64,000 nucleotides of DNA from Thermoplasma sp. (GCF_008709555.1 NZ_VYIJ01000005.1:22254-86253); one strand, 5' to 3'. Shown: positions 43,737 to 52,213, counted from the stretch's first letter. Made by a program: numbers and translations. Notes: generated by a model not told the origin, from the sequence alone.

Positions 43737-45647
43737 ATGGTGAGATATACACCGCTCGGCAATGGGCGGTTGCTTATAGCTTTTGATACCGATTACAGGA
43801 TAGTTGATTTTTACTATTCAAAATATGCCTCTGAGAATCATTCTTCTGGGCATCCCTTCTACTTTGGAGTTTCAGTAGATGGAAACTTCAGATGGATAGA
43901 CAGGAACGCCATAAAACATATGGATTATTATGACCACACCATGGTATCTGTTGTTAACTACAGCCAGAACGGCATAGACTTCGAGAACAGGGACATGGTG
44001 GACATATACAAGGACGTTTTCATAAGGCGCGTCGTCGCTGAAAACAAAACGGCCAAGGACGTTGACCTTAAGCTCTTCTTTCACCAGAATTTCTACATAT
44101 ACGGTAACGACATCGGTGATACGGCGGCATATTTCCCAGAGTACCGGGGAGTGATCCACTACAAGGGCGGCAGGTACTTCCTTGCGTCCACGCTTGACGA
44201 ATCTGGGAACTTCTGCGATCAGTACGCCACCGGCGTGAAGGACGTCGGAGAGTTGAAGGGCACATGGAAGGATGCTGAGGACAACGAACTCTCCATGAAT
44301 CCGGTCGCGATAGGTTCGGTTGACTCTGTCATCAGGCATTCCACCACGCTCAAGGCAGGATCGAAGTTCACGATGTACTATTTCATAATAGCTGGAAGGA
44401 ACATAAACGACATTGAGAACGAGTACTCCAATGTGAACGTGCAGTACCTTCAGAAGCTTCTGAGGAGAACCACAAATTACTGGGAGCTCTGGTCTTCAAA
44501 GGTTACCCTGAACTTGGATTCAGACACCACCTCACTGTACCGCAGATCATTGTTCGTGACAAAGAGCCATGCGAACGATCTTGGAGCCATAGCGGCGTCC
44601 TGTGACAGCGATATACTGAAGCTGAGCCATGATGGTTATTACTATGTGTGGCCAAGGGACGCATCCATGGCCGCATACGCGCTCAGCATATCTGGCCACA
44701 GTGAGACAGCCAGGAGGTATTTCGCATTGATGGAGGACTCACTCTCGGAAGAGGGATACCTGTACCACAAATATAACGTGGATGGAAAGATCGCCAGCAG
44801 CTGGCTGCCGCACGTCATGAATGGCAAATCGATATATCCCATACAGGAAGATGAAACCGCACTGGTGGTTTGGGCCCTCTGGGAGTACTTCAGGAAGTAC
44901 AACGACATTGGATTCACGGCGCCTTACTATGAGAGGCTGATAACCAGGGCCGCCGACTTCATGACGAGTTTTGTTGACAGCAGCGGCCTGCCAAAGCCAT
45001 CGTTTGATCTGTGGGAGGAACGCTATGGAATCCATGCCTATACCGTGGCGACCGTGTATGCTGCACTCAAGGCCGCGTCAAGCTTCGCAAACGTCTTCGG
45101 CGATCCAGACCTCTCTGAGAAGTACGACAATGCAGCCGATCGCATGTATCACGCATTCGATGAGAAGTTCTATTCAGACGATCTTGGCTATTATGCCAGG
45201 GCGATAATAGACGGAAAGCCAGATTTCACAGTTGACAGTGCGTTGTCCTCGCTTGTCCTCTTCGGAATGAAGGACGCAGACGATCCAAAGGTCATTTCTA
45301 CAATGCAGAGGATATCTGAGGACCTCTGGATAAATGGGGTCGGTGGCATTGCACGATATCAGAATGACAGATACATGAGGGTCAAGGACGATCCAAACGT
45401 ACCAGGCAATCCGTGGATAATAACAACACTCTGGATGGCGAGGTACTACATGCGCTTCGGAGATTTCGAAAAGGCATGGAACCTGATACAGTGGGTCAAA
45501 TCACACCGCCAGAAGTCTGGAATATTCTCTGAGCAGATCAATCCGTACAACGGAGAACCGCTATCTGTATCTCCTCTTGTCTGGAGCCATGCGGAATTTA
45601 TAATATCACTGATCGAGTATTCCGATCTGATAAGGAAAAGGTCATGA
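43737..45647 (+). CDS. Glucoamylase, glycoside hydrolase family 15
   Basis: A 636-residue GH15 enzyme that releases beta-glucose from glucan ends. An N-terminal beta-sandwich (about 1-250) precedes the (alpha/alpha)6 barrel. YVWPRDASM lines the active site; the acid is Glu427 in DLWEERYG and the base is Glu620 in VWSHAEF. There is no signal peptide, so it acts inside the cell, consistent with its glucan gene neighbours. The start is placed by the TATA box; 22 further codons upstream are open but lie before the predicted transcript start. Confidence 0.95.
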   Translation: MVRYTPLGNGRLLIAFDTDYRIVDFYYSKYASENHSSGHPFYFGVSVDGNFRWIDRNAIKHMDYYDHTMVSVVNYSQNGIDFENRDMVDIYKDVFIRRVVAENKTAKDVDLKLFFHQNFYIYGNDIGDTAAYFPEYRGVIHYKGGRYFLASTLDESGNFCDQYATGVKDVGELKGTWKDAEDNELSMNPVAIGSVDSVIRHSTTLKAGSKFTMYYFIIAGRNINDIENEYSNVNVQYLQKLLRRTTNYWELWSSKVTLNLDSDTTSLYRRSLFVTKSHANDLGAIAASCDSDILKLSHDGYYYVWPRDASMAAYALSISGHSETARRYFALMEDSLSEEGYLYHKYNVDGKIASSWLPHVMNGKSIYPIQEDETALVVWALWEYFRKYNDIGFTAPYYERLITRAADFMTSFVDSSGLPKPSFDLWEERYGIHAYTVATVYAALKAASSFANVFGDPDLSEKYDNAADRMYHAFDEKFYSDDLGYYARAIIDGKPDFTVDSALSSLVLFGMKDADDPKVISTMQRISEDLWINGVGGIARYQNDRYMRVKDDPNVPGNPWIITTLWMARYYMRFGDFEKAWNLIQWVKSHRQKSGIFSEQINPYNGEPLSVSPLVWSHAEFIISLIEYSDLIRKRS

Positions 45648-45662
45648 GGCTGAATACAGAAT

Positions 45663-45672
45663 TTTTTATATT
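45663..45672 (+). promoter_or_regulatory. TATA box of the epimerase gene
   Basis: TTTTTATATT is centred 24 nt before ATG 45691. Confidence 0.6.
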
Positions 45673-45690
45673 GTATGGCAATTTAAGGGC

Positions 45691-46614
45691 ATGGATATAA
45701 AGGGAAAGGAGATCCTGGTCACCGGCGGTGCAGGTTTCATAGGTTCGAACCTGGTGATCAGGCTGGCTAAGGAAAACCATGTCTATGTTATGGACGATCT
45801 TCAGACTGGCTCGCTGCGAAATCTCTCGTCCGTATATGATGACATAGACTTTGTGAAGGACCGCGTCATAAACGTGAGCGATTACTGCTTCGATCCAGAT
45901 TACATATTCCACATAGGCCTGTACTCATCCTCGCCAATGTACAAGGATAACCCGTATCTTGTCGGTGACCTTGTGAAGGACATGGTTTCGATACTGGAAC
46001 TCGCGAAAAAGAAGAAGAGCACGGTTGTATACGCTTCTACGTCCTCCATATACAACGGAGTCAAGCCGCCACACAGGGAGGATGTTATACCGTTCGTTAC
46101 GGACTTCTACACTGAGGCCAGGTATGCAACAGAGAGGATCAGCGACCTGTACTCCAAACTCTACGGTATAAACGTATCGGCCATGAGATTCTTCTCCGTC
46201 TATGGCTACAACGAAAGGTCAAAGAAGAAATTCGCAAACCTTGTATCACAGTTCATGTGGGACATGCATGATGGCAAGCAGCCTGTCATCTACGGCGATG
46301 GAGAGCAGAGAAGGGACTTCGTCTTCGTGGACGATGTTGTCGATGCGCTTGTAAACGCAGCTATGTACAACAGCGGTTTCAACGTCTACAACGTTGGAAC
46401 GGGGAAAAATTATTCGCTCAACGAACTTGTGCAGAAGCTCAACGATCATTTGCACACAAATATCAAGGCGAAGTATGTGGAGAACCCCATGGCCAAGACC
46501 TATGTGCATGAAACGCTGGCCGACACCAAGAAATCAGAGGAGAAGATAAAATTCAGGGCAAGGGTAAGCCTTGATGAAGGCATAGACAGGTTGATTAAAT
46601 ACTACGGCTACTGA
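45691..46614 (+). CDS. NAD-dependent sugar-nucleotide epimerase/dehydratase
   Basis: A 307-residue extended short-chain dehydrogenase with the NAD motif VTGGAGFIGSN, the Thr/Ser-rich YASTSSIYNG and LRFFSVYG-like MRFFSVYG. It probably epimerises or modifies a UDP- or GDP-sugar for glycans. The catalytic YxxxK motif reads YTEAR, so Arg144 stands where Lys is usual, after Tyr140. It may therefore use a modified mechanism or belong to a divergent subfamily. Convergent with the GHMP kinase gene, from which it is separated by 72 bp. Confidence 0.9.
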   Translation: MDIKGKEILVTGGAGFIGSNLVIRLAKENHVYVMDDLQTGSLRNLSSVYDDIDFVKDRVINVSDYCFDPDYIFHIGLYSSSPMYKDNPYLVGDLVKDMVSILELAKKKKSTVVYASTSSIYNGVKPPHREDVIPFVTDFYTEARYATERISDLYSKLYGINVSAMRFFSVYGYNERSKKKFANLVSQFMWDMHDGKQPVIYGDGEQRRDFVFVDDVVDALVNAAMYNSGFNVYNVGTGKNYSLNELVQKLNDHLHTNIKAKYVENPMAKTYVHETLADTKKSEEKIKFRARVSLDEGIDRLIKYYGY

Positions 46615-46686
46615 GTCCATTTTTATTTTCTTCCGTATTATATTTTTATTCTGGCATGGAAGATCCAGTCAGCAGATATGGCCTTC

Positions 46687-47658
46687 TCACCTGTCCTGAT
46701 AGTATATTATCCTGGATCCCTCGAAATCGAAATCGTAATCTATCTGCCTCAGACCTAGTTCTCTTAGCCTCTCCTTCTTGTCGCTGTCTATGAAGAATAA
46801 GAGAAAACCGCCACCACCAGCGCCTATCAATTTACCGCCATAGGCACCGAGATCCCTTGCCTTTGAATAGAGGCGATCTATCAGGTCGTTTGTTATCCTT
46901 CCGGAAAGTTTCTTCTTCAGAACCCAGTTCCTGTGCATTATCTCTCCGAGCTCCTTTATGTCGCTGGAGTACAGTTTGATAGCAAATTCTTCGGCCAGGC
47001 GCTTCATCTCCAGGTACTCTGGTATATGGTCATCTATCCTGGAGATCTGATCGTTGTGTATCTCGGTTGAAGATCTCTCCACTCCGGTGTAAAGCAGCGC
47101 CGTGTTCTCACGAAGATACCTGAGGCGTTCGGTGTTCAGCGGTATTGGCTTTACCCTGACCTCACCGTTCTGCAGGAACTGCAGGAGCTCTATCCCACCA
47201 TACGCAGCCATATACTGGTCCTGCTTTCCTCCTGCCTCTTTCAGGATATCTCTCTCTATCTTCACGGCCTCCTCAGCGAGGGTCTCGTTGGAAACATACT
47301 CTGATTTATATGCATGGAGTGCATTTAGCAGGCCAACGAGGAACGAGGACGACGATCCAAGGCCGGTGCCTTGAGAGGGTACATCGCTTATTGAGAGTAT
47401 CTCGATGCCGCCGTCCAGATCGAGAAGTCTCAGCGCCTCCCTGACCGTCGGGTGCTTTATCTCGTCAACGGTATCCACTATCTCTGTCTTCGAATAGGAT
47501 ATCCTTATCTTGCTGTCGAACTTCTTGTTCACTATTATGTATATGTACCTGTTTATCGCGGCAGATACCACGGATCCACCATGCTTTGTGTAGAAATCAG
47601 GTAGATCCGTGCCGCCGCCCACAAACGTTATCCTCAGTGGAGTTCGGGTGATTATCAT
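46687..47658 (-). CDS. GHMP-family sugar kinase, heptose-7-phosphate kinase-like
   Basis: A 323-residue kinase. TPLRITFVGGGTDLPDFY at the N-terminus and the phosphate loop QGTGLGSSSSF match the HddA/fucokinase branch of GHMP kinases; KLIGAGGGGFLLF closes the family core. It likely phosphorylates the anomeric carbon of a sugar or sugar phosphate for nucleotide activation. ATG 47658 lies about 27 nt from a TATA box (47681-47690); a 51-codon extension upstream lacks any protein-like character and crosses the promoter. The sugar itself is not evident. Confidence 0.9.
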   Translation of the reverse strand: MIITRTPLRITFVGGGTDLPDFYTKHGGSVVSAAINRYIYIIVNKKFDSKIRISYSKTEIVDTVDEIKHPTVREALRLLDLDGGIEILSISDVPSQGTGLGSSSSFLVGLLNALHAYKSEYVSNETLAEEAVKIERDILKEAGGKQDQYMAAYGGIELLQFLQNGEVRVKPIPLNTERLRYLRENTALLYTGVERSSTEIHNDQISRIDDHIPEYLEMKRLAEEFAIKLYSSDIKELGEIMHRNWVLKKKLSGRITNDLIDRLYSKARDLGAYGGKLIGAGGGGFLLFFIDSDKKERLRELGLRQIDYDFDFEGSRIIYYQDR

Positions 47659-47680
47659 TCCTGTAAAAATCGCATCTGTT

Positions 47681-47690
47681 CTATTTAATC
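47681..47690 (-). promoter_or_regulatory. TATA box of the GHMP kinase gene
   Basis: The minus-strand GATTAAATAG is centred about 27 nt upstream of ATG 47658. A 7-bp inverted repeat (47701-47718) lies just upstream of it. Confidence 0.55.
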
Positions 47691-47700
47691 TTTGTCCGCT

Positions 47701-47788
47701 GTTTCTCATCCGAGAAACACTATAATGTATGAATGCGGTGTGATGCCAGCGTGCGTCTAATGTCATCCGGTCTGCGCTATGCTGGCAT
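47701..47788. repeat. Two inverted repeats in the divergent GHMP-kinase promoter region
   Basis: GTTTCTC-ATCC-GAGAAAC (47701-47718) is a 7-bp hairpin. A second pair, ATGCCAGC (47743-47750) and GCTGGCAT (47781-47788), is a perfect 8-bp stem with a 30-nt loop containing a further GCG/CGC match. They may be operators or a small structured RNA. Confidence 0.5.
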
Positions 47789-47827
47789 ATGTATTCGAGA
47801 AAAAGTTTCAATTAGTATTTTTGTATC

Positions 47828-48319
47828 ATGAATGGGATAACCATTAAGACTCATGACGTTGTACTCGGACTGATCGTCGCGGCCATTGGCGGCATAATCT
47901 TCACGGTGAGCCTTTATTTAGGCATAGCCGATATTATAATAGGCGTAATACTGCTCTTCTTTGGGCTCGAGATACAGATACCTGCCATGTCCAAGCAGGA
48001 CGTAAGGTTTGAGGGAAAGGTACGTTACGAATGGGCCATCAAGGAAGGGCTTGCCAGGATAGCAGACGGGCGAATGCATGTGGATAAAGGATTATTCCTG
48101 AGCACCATGGAGAAATCCAGAGACGCTCTAAACTACGCTGACAATATACCTGAGTTTGGAATGGAGGCTATATACCTTTATTTTTCAAATAGGGAGAGGG
48201 CGGCCCACATAATGGATGAGCTCCGATCCGCGGGTGTGCAAGCGGACGTTCAGGACGACAAGGTTGGAAGCACTCTTAAGATAAGTTTCGTTCCAATGCA
48301 GGACAGAAACAATAAGTAA
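47828..48319 (+). CDS. Membrane-anchored protein of unknown function
   Basis: I do not recognise this 163-residue protein. Two hydrophobic helices (about 11-29 and 32-49) form an N-terminal hairpin. The C-terminal 110 residues are soluble; AIYLYFSNRERAAHIMDELRSAG followed by VQADVQDD and LKISFVP looks like an alpha/beta fold of the ACT or ferredoxin-like kind. It precedes the PadR gene in the same direction by 45 bp, but that gene has its own promoter. Confidence 0.65.
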   Translation: MNGITIKTHDVVLGLIVAAIGGIIFTVSLYLGIADIIIGVILLFFGLEIQIPAMSKQDVRFEGKVRYEWAIKEGLARIADGRMHVDKGLFLSTMEKSRDALNYADNIPEFGMEAIYLYFSNRERAAHIMDELRSAGVQADVQDDKVGSTLKISFVPMQDRNNK

Positions 48320-48334
48320 ATAATTTATAGACAA

Positions 48335-48343
48335 GTTTTTAAG
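48335..48343 (+). promoter_or_regulatory. TATA box of the padR-like gene
   Basis: GTTTTTAAG is centred 26 nt before ATG 48365. Confidence 0.5.
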
Positions 48344-48348
48344 TCATG

Positions 48349-48360
48349 GTTGCATGCAAC
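48349..48360. promoter_or_regulatory. 12-bp palindromic operator candidate for the PadR regulator
   Basis: GTTGCATGCAAC is exactly self-complementary and lies between the TATA box (48335-48343) and the predicted transcript start at 48365. Binding there would block transcription, so autorepression by the PadR protein is the simplest reading. Confidence 0.55.
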
Positions 48361-48364
48361 AACC

Positions 48365-48718
48365 ATGAACAGCGATCCTACCAGGGAAAGGATCCTTCAC
48401 GGGCTGATAACCCTATACATCCTCAAGGAGCTTGTGAAGAGGCCAATGCATGGCTACGAATTGCAGAAGAGTATGTATGAAACGACGGGCCAGTCGCTTC
48501 CACAGGGTTCAATATACATACTACTGAAATCCATGAAGGAGCGGGGTTTCGTGGCATCCGAAACGTCCCAGAATGAGAAGGGGCAACAGCTCACCGTATA
48601 TCACATAACCGAAGAGGGGAAGAAATTTCTCTGCGATCACTCTCAGGCGCTGCAGCTAGCCAGAAAGATCATAGATGACCTGCTCAGCACGGTGGATATA
48701 ATCGAGAGCAAGAACTAA
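48365..48718 (+). CDS. PadR-family transcriptional regulator
   Basis: A 117-residue winged-helix regulator with the PadR hallmarks: LITLYILKELVKRPMHGYELQKSM, then QGSIYILLKSMKERGF and a wing with VYHITEEGKKF, followed by a dimerising C-terminal helix. Most PadR proteins repress genes for stress responses or transport. The likely targets are its own gene and the binding-protein/MFS pair that follows. A TTG at 48350 would extend it by five residues, but it lies within the palindrome and upstream of the predicted transcript start. Confidence 0.9.
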   Translation: MNSDPTRERILHGLITLYILKELVKRPMHGYELQKSMYETTGQSLPQGSIYILLKSMKERGFVASETSQNEKGQQLTVYHITEEGKKFLCDHSQALQLARKIIDDLLSTVDIIESKN

Positions 48719-48751
48719 TAAGCTATTTATAGATAAATAACATATCGATGT

Positions 48752-49417
48752 ATGGAAAAGATAAAGATAATTGCTGCACCGGGTCCAGTGTCATATCCAA
48801 TGATAGCTGCAAGATCTGATATTTTTGATATAGTGTTTGATAAGGAGAATAAGGGAGATATAGTACTGGATTCAACCGTTTCCCTGGTCAAACGCGGCAT
48901 TGATTTCAATGTGTCGCTCATAAGGGGGCTCTCGGTCATAACGCCAGGTATCGGCCGCAGGATAGGGGTATGGAGGCGCGGAAGCGCCAACGATGTTCTG
49001 ATCAGAGCCGCCCTTGACCTGGAGAAGATCCATGCAGATATAGTCTATGCAGAGGACCAGAGGGAGATAATGGATCTGCTGAAGAGCGGCAAGGTGGATT
49101 CCGCGGTTCTTGCCTCACCTTTTGGGTCAGGCATAAAATTCGAGGATCTGCTGAAGAAACACGGTATTGAGATGCCCGGAAGCTGCGCCGCTTACGTCAG
49201 AGACGACCTGATCGATCAGTTCGTGAAGGAATACAGCAGGGGGATCCAGAATATGCGGTCTGATCCTGAGAACACATCCAAATACATAGCCTCTGTCCTT
49301 CCAATAAAAGTCGATCCTGGATTCATAGCCGGAGCCATCCTGAAATCCGAAGTATCACCGAAGCTGGTCGAAGATGCATCCAGCTTTACGGAGACGGTGA
49401 GAAGATATATTAACTGA
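48752..49417 (+). CDS. Solute-binding-protein-like cytosolic protein (DUF3834-like)
   Basis: A 221-residue protein with the fold pattern of type II periplasmic binding proteins (KIIAAPGPVSYPMIAA, then ADIVYAEDQREIMDLLKSGKVDSAVLASPFG) but no signal peptide or lipobox. It resembles the archaeal DUF3834 family as I recall it. A TATA-like TATTTATAG (48724-48732) gives it its own promoter in the 33-bp gap after padR. It may sense a ligand rather than deliver it to an ABC transporter; no ABC genes are nearby. An MFS gene follows. Confidence 0.7.
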   Translation: MEKIKIIAAPGPVSYPMIAARSDIFDIVFDKENKGDIVLDSTVSLVKRGIDFNVSLIRGLSVITPGIGRRIGVWRRGSANDVLIRAALDLEKIHADIVYAEDQREIMDLLKSGKVDSAVLASPFGSGIKFEDLLKKHGIEMPGSCAAYVRDDLIDQFVKEYSRGIQNMRSDPENTSKYIASVLPIKVDPGFIAGAILKSEVSPKLVEDASSFTETVRRYIN

Positions 49418-49428
49418 AAGTGGTCGGC

Positions 49429-50622
49429 ATGGTCAGGGATAATGGCAGCGGCATTTCCTTTCTTTCCATGGTCATAATAATAGTGTCCATAACGTTCGCC
49501 GTAAGGGGCAGCAACAACATGTACATGACGGAGATACCGCTTGTCGCAAGATACGTGTTCCACTACGGAGAGTTTCTTGTAGGATCCATATCTGCCCTCG
49601 CGGCCGTGGGCACATTCCTGATGAGCGCGCTCATAAATTCAAGGCTGCGTTCAAGGGAGCGCCGCGCGGTATTCATAACGTCTTCCCTGATCTACGCCAT
49701 AGTGTTTCCGCTCTTCTATCTCTCCAATGCCATAACCATATGGCCAATAGTGTTCGTGGCCGGTTTCGTACTCGGCGCACTGATGCCAAACATAATAACA
49801 TCAGCGGGTCTTCTCCCCGACAGGAAACAGAGGGAGCGCCTGCTCTCCATATACACGCTGACGCTGAGCATATCGCTGGTCGTTGGCCCTGCGCTTGAGG
49901 GATACCTACTGGACTTCATGCCCCTTCTCAAAACCTTTCTCATCTTCAGCGTTTTTCCGATCATAGTCTTTATCCTCTCATTCTTCCTCAGGTTCCCAGA
50001 TGAGAGAAATTCCAGGAAGATAAGGGGAGGCGAGGTTGTAAAAAATCATGGATTCAGGGCCGCGGTTTACAACATAATGACCTATAATATTCCATTCGCA
50101 TTCATACTGACCTTCGGTGGCATATACGCCATGTCGCGCTTTGGTGTATCTTATTCCACCGTTACTCTCATGTTTGCAAGCTTCTTCTTCACCTCCTTCC
50201 TGAGCAGGATGATCCTGGCGGTCAGGCCACCGGAGAACATATGGAATCTCATGATACTCTCCGTTGTCATAACGTCTGTTGGTCTCATCGGCATAGTTGA
50301 ATCTTTCAGTTTTCTCATGATAGAGGCTTTCTTCCTCCTGCTTGGATTCCCGCATGGGTTCACGTATCCTCTTTCAGTAATATCCATTTCAAGGTCATTC
50401 AGCACGGAGGCAAGAAATGCGGCTAACAGCCTCTTCTTCTCCATAATGATGGCCGTTGGCGCCGTGATGCCATTCGTATCGGGGGGCCTGGTGAGCGCGA
50501 TCGGGCTCAGGTACTCGTTCGCAGTCCTCATACCGATCATACTCGTGTTACTGTTCCTGCTGCACCACGAGATGTCGTGCGTCAAAAGAGGAAAAATAAG
50601 TGAGGGTGCCTCACCCTCATGA
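49429..50622 (+). CDS. MFS transporter, drug-efflux-like
   Basis: A 397-residue permease with about 12 hydrophobic segments. It carries the MFS loop motif in reduced form (NSRLRSRERRAVF) and TLTLSISLVVGPALEGYL in helix 5, which resembles antiporter motif C of efflux pumps. It follows the binding-protein-like gene by 11 bp, so the two are cotranscribed and probably under the PadR protein. ATG 49429 is used; GTG 49420 is the alternative. A G/C-rich hairpin lies at the end of the coding region. Confidence 0.85.
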   Translation: MVRDNGSGISFLSMVIIIVSITFAVRGSNNMYMTEIPLVARYVFHYGEFLVGSISALAAVGTFLMSALINSRLRSRERRAVFITSSLIYAIVFPLFYLSNAITIWPIVFVAGFVLGALMPNIITSAGLLPDRKQRERLLSIYTLTLSISLVVGPALEGYLLDFMPLLKTFLIFSVFPIIVFILSFFLRFPDERNSRKIRGGEVVKNHGFRAAVYNIMTYNIPFAFILTFGGIYAMSRFGVSYSTVTLMFASFFFTSFLSRMILAVRPPENIWNLMILSVVITSVGLIGIVESFSFLMIEAFFLLLGFPHGFTYPLSVISISRSFSTEARNAANSLFFSIMMAVGAVMPFVSGGLVSAIGLRYSFAVLIPIILVLLFLLHHEMSCVKRGKISEGASPS

Positions 50623-50630
50623 TCATTTTT
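50601..50630 (+). terminator. Hairpin-plus-T terminator at the end of the MFS gene
   Basis: TGAGGGTG (50601-50608) pairs perfectly with CACCCTCA (50612-50619) across a 3-nt loop, and TTTTT follows at 50626-50630. The stem lies within the last codons of the gene. This is the layout of a bacterial intrinsic terminator. Confidence 0.6.
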
Positions 50631-52155
50631 ACGAGTATGCGATTTTTTCTATCTGTGATACATCGCTGGAAGCAGTCCTCGTGCCGGCGAAGAATATACA
50701 AAGTGCTATGGCAACCATGACTGCTATGTCAAGCGGGAACGGTATGACATCGATGCCATAGCTTCCAAAATAGGAGACGACTGGCATTATGGCCAGAACC
50801 GCTATCATGTAAATGCCCTGGGACAGATCCTTGATGGGATTCTTCCTGGCGAAAACAAAGAGCAGGAGTCCAACCAGGGCGATGATGCTCATGTACATCG
50901 TTGTGGGATACCCTGACCAGTACACTATGAGAACAGACAGGGCGAAGCCGATAGGTGCAAGCACCTTCGGAGCTGGAAGCCTGAAACCTTTCGCCTCCAC
51001 GCCATACTTATCGAAGATGGCCAGCGAGATCGGGCCGCTCATGTAGGCGATGATGGTGAGATCAGAGTTGACGGAGACAAGGGACTGCCAGGACGGGAAG
51101 GGAAGCACAAAGAGAATCATGACGATTAGGTCCAGGATTAGGGCGTAGATTGGGACGTTTTTTGAGTTTGTTGCGGATATTTTCTTAGGGAAGAAGCCCA
51201 TTTCGCTGATCCTGTACGATATCCTCGACGTGGTTGTCTGGTATATGCTGCTGGTTCCAAGAGGAGATATTATGCCATCAAAGAGGAGTACGGTGGCCAG
51301 AGCGCCGAGTCCGAGTGTTGAAGCAAGAACCAGCATTGGTCCGCTGGAATAGCTGCTGTTTGCAAGCGCTGACCAGTCGCCCGGTTTTATGCTTCCCCAC
51401 TGCAGAGAACCTATGAAGGCTATCTGCACAACCATGTATATGGCTGAGGCGACGGCAACAGAGAGCATTATGGCGATGGGCACAGTCCTTTGGGGGTTCT
51501 TGGCTTCGCCCGAAAGCTCGACAGCCTGCCTGAATCCCAGGAAGGAGAAGGCAATTCCTGCACCAGGTACTGCGGTGAATATGCCCTCTGGCTTTACCGT
51601 CCCCACAAGTGAGAAGTTCTTCATGGAGAATATTGTGAAGATGAAGAAGAAGCTGGTTATGATTGGTATCGCGATCTTCAGGTATGATATCAAATTGTTG
51701 AACCTTGAAGTGTTTCGTATGCCAGTTGCATTGAGCAGGAAAAACAGCACAAGAAGAGCTATCGCAAGCAGTATGCCTATTGGCGTAAGGAGGCCGCTGC
51801 TGTTCAGCAGGCCAGGCACCAGAAAGCTGAGGTAGCTTATGGATGCTATGACCTCAAGCGGCGGCGTTGAGGCATAGCCCAGAAATAGAGACCAGGCGTT
51901 GAGCGATCCAGCAACAGTCCCATTTGTCAGAAACGGATAACCTGCGGCCGCACCTGCCATGGGGACCCTGCCGCTGAGATCAGCGTATATCAGCGCGAGG
52001 ATCGCAACAATGCCAGTACCAACAAGCCATGAGAAGATCGAATATGGTCCGGCCATAGATGACGCATAGAAGGCCGAGAAGAGCCATCCAGAGCCGATCA
52101 TTCCAGTAACCGAAGCCATCATGAGATCAATTATTCCAAGTTCTTTTTTCAGCAT
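50629..52155 (-). CDS. APC-family amino acid permease
   Basis: A 508-residue membrane transporter with about 12-14 hydrophobic segments. The first helices read MMASVTGMIGSGWLFSAFYA, the glycine-rich motif of APC amino acid:proton symporters; EAKNPQRTVPIAI after helix 6 is another family mark. The amino acid carried is unknown. ATG 52155 lies 27 nt from a TATA box (52177-52188). It is divergent from an ACT-domain protein gene, and the shared region carries three phased repeats, so the permease may be controlled by amino acid level. Confidence 0.92.
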   Translation of the reverse strand: MLKKELGIIDLMMASVTGMIGSGWLFSAFYASSMAGPYSIFSWLVGTGIVAILALIYADLSGRVPMAGAAAGYPFLTNGTVAGSLNAWSLFLGYASTPPLEVIASISYLSFLVPGLLNSSGLLTPIGILLAIALLVLFFLLNATGIRNTSRFNNLISYLKIAIPIITSFFFIFTIFSMKNFSLVGTVKPEGIFTAVPGAGIAFSFLGFRQAVELSGEAKNPQRTVPIAIMLSVAVASAIYMVVQIAFIGSLQWGSIKPGDWSALANSSYSSGPMLVLASTLGLGALATVLLFDGIISPLGTSSIYQTTTSRISYRISEMGFFPKKISATNSKNVPIYALILDLIVMILFVLPFPSWQSLVSVNSDLTIIAYMSGPISLAIFDKYGVEAKGFRLPAPKVLAPIGFALSVLIVYWSGYPTTMYMSIIALVGLLLFVFARKNPIKDLSQGIYMIAVLAIMPVVSYFGSYGIDVIPFPLDIAVMVAIALCIFFAGTRTASSDVSQIEKIAYS

Positions 52156-52176
52156 TGATCTAACCGATTTTCTATC

Positions 52177-52188
52177 TATTTATAAGGC
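52177..52188 (-). promoter_or_regulatory. TATA box of the APC permease gene
   Basis: The minus-strand CTTATAAATAG is centred about 27 nt before ATG 52155. Confidence 0.6.
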
Positions 52189-52213
52189 TGGCGTTCAGAT
52201 CTGGATATTTTAG

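Noticed and set aside
47659..47811. 51-codon N-terminal extension of the GHMP kinase
   Set aside because: It spans the TATA box and the hairpins, and family members begin directly with the TPLRI segment.
48726..48739. ATTTATAGATAAAT as a second PadR operator
   Set aside because: Only an imperfect palindrome, unlike the GTTGCATGCAAC site, and better explained as the TATA region of the next gene.
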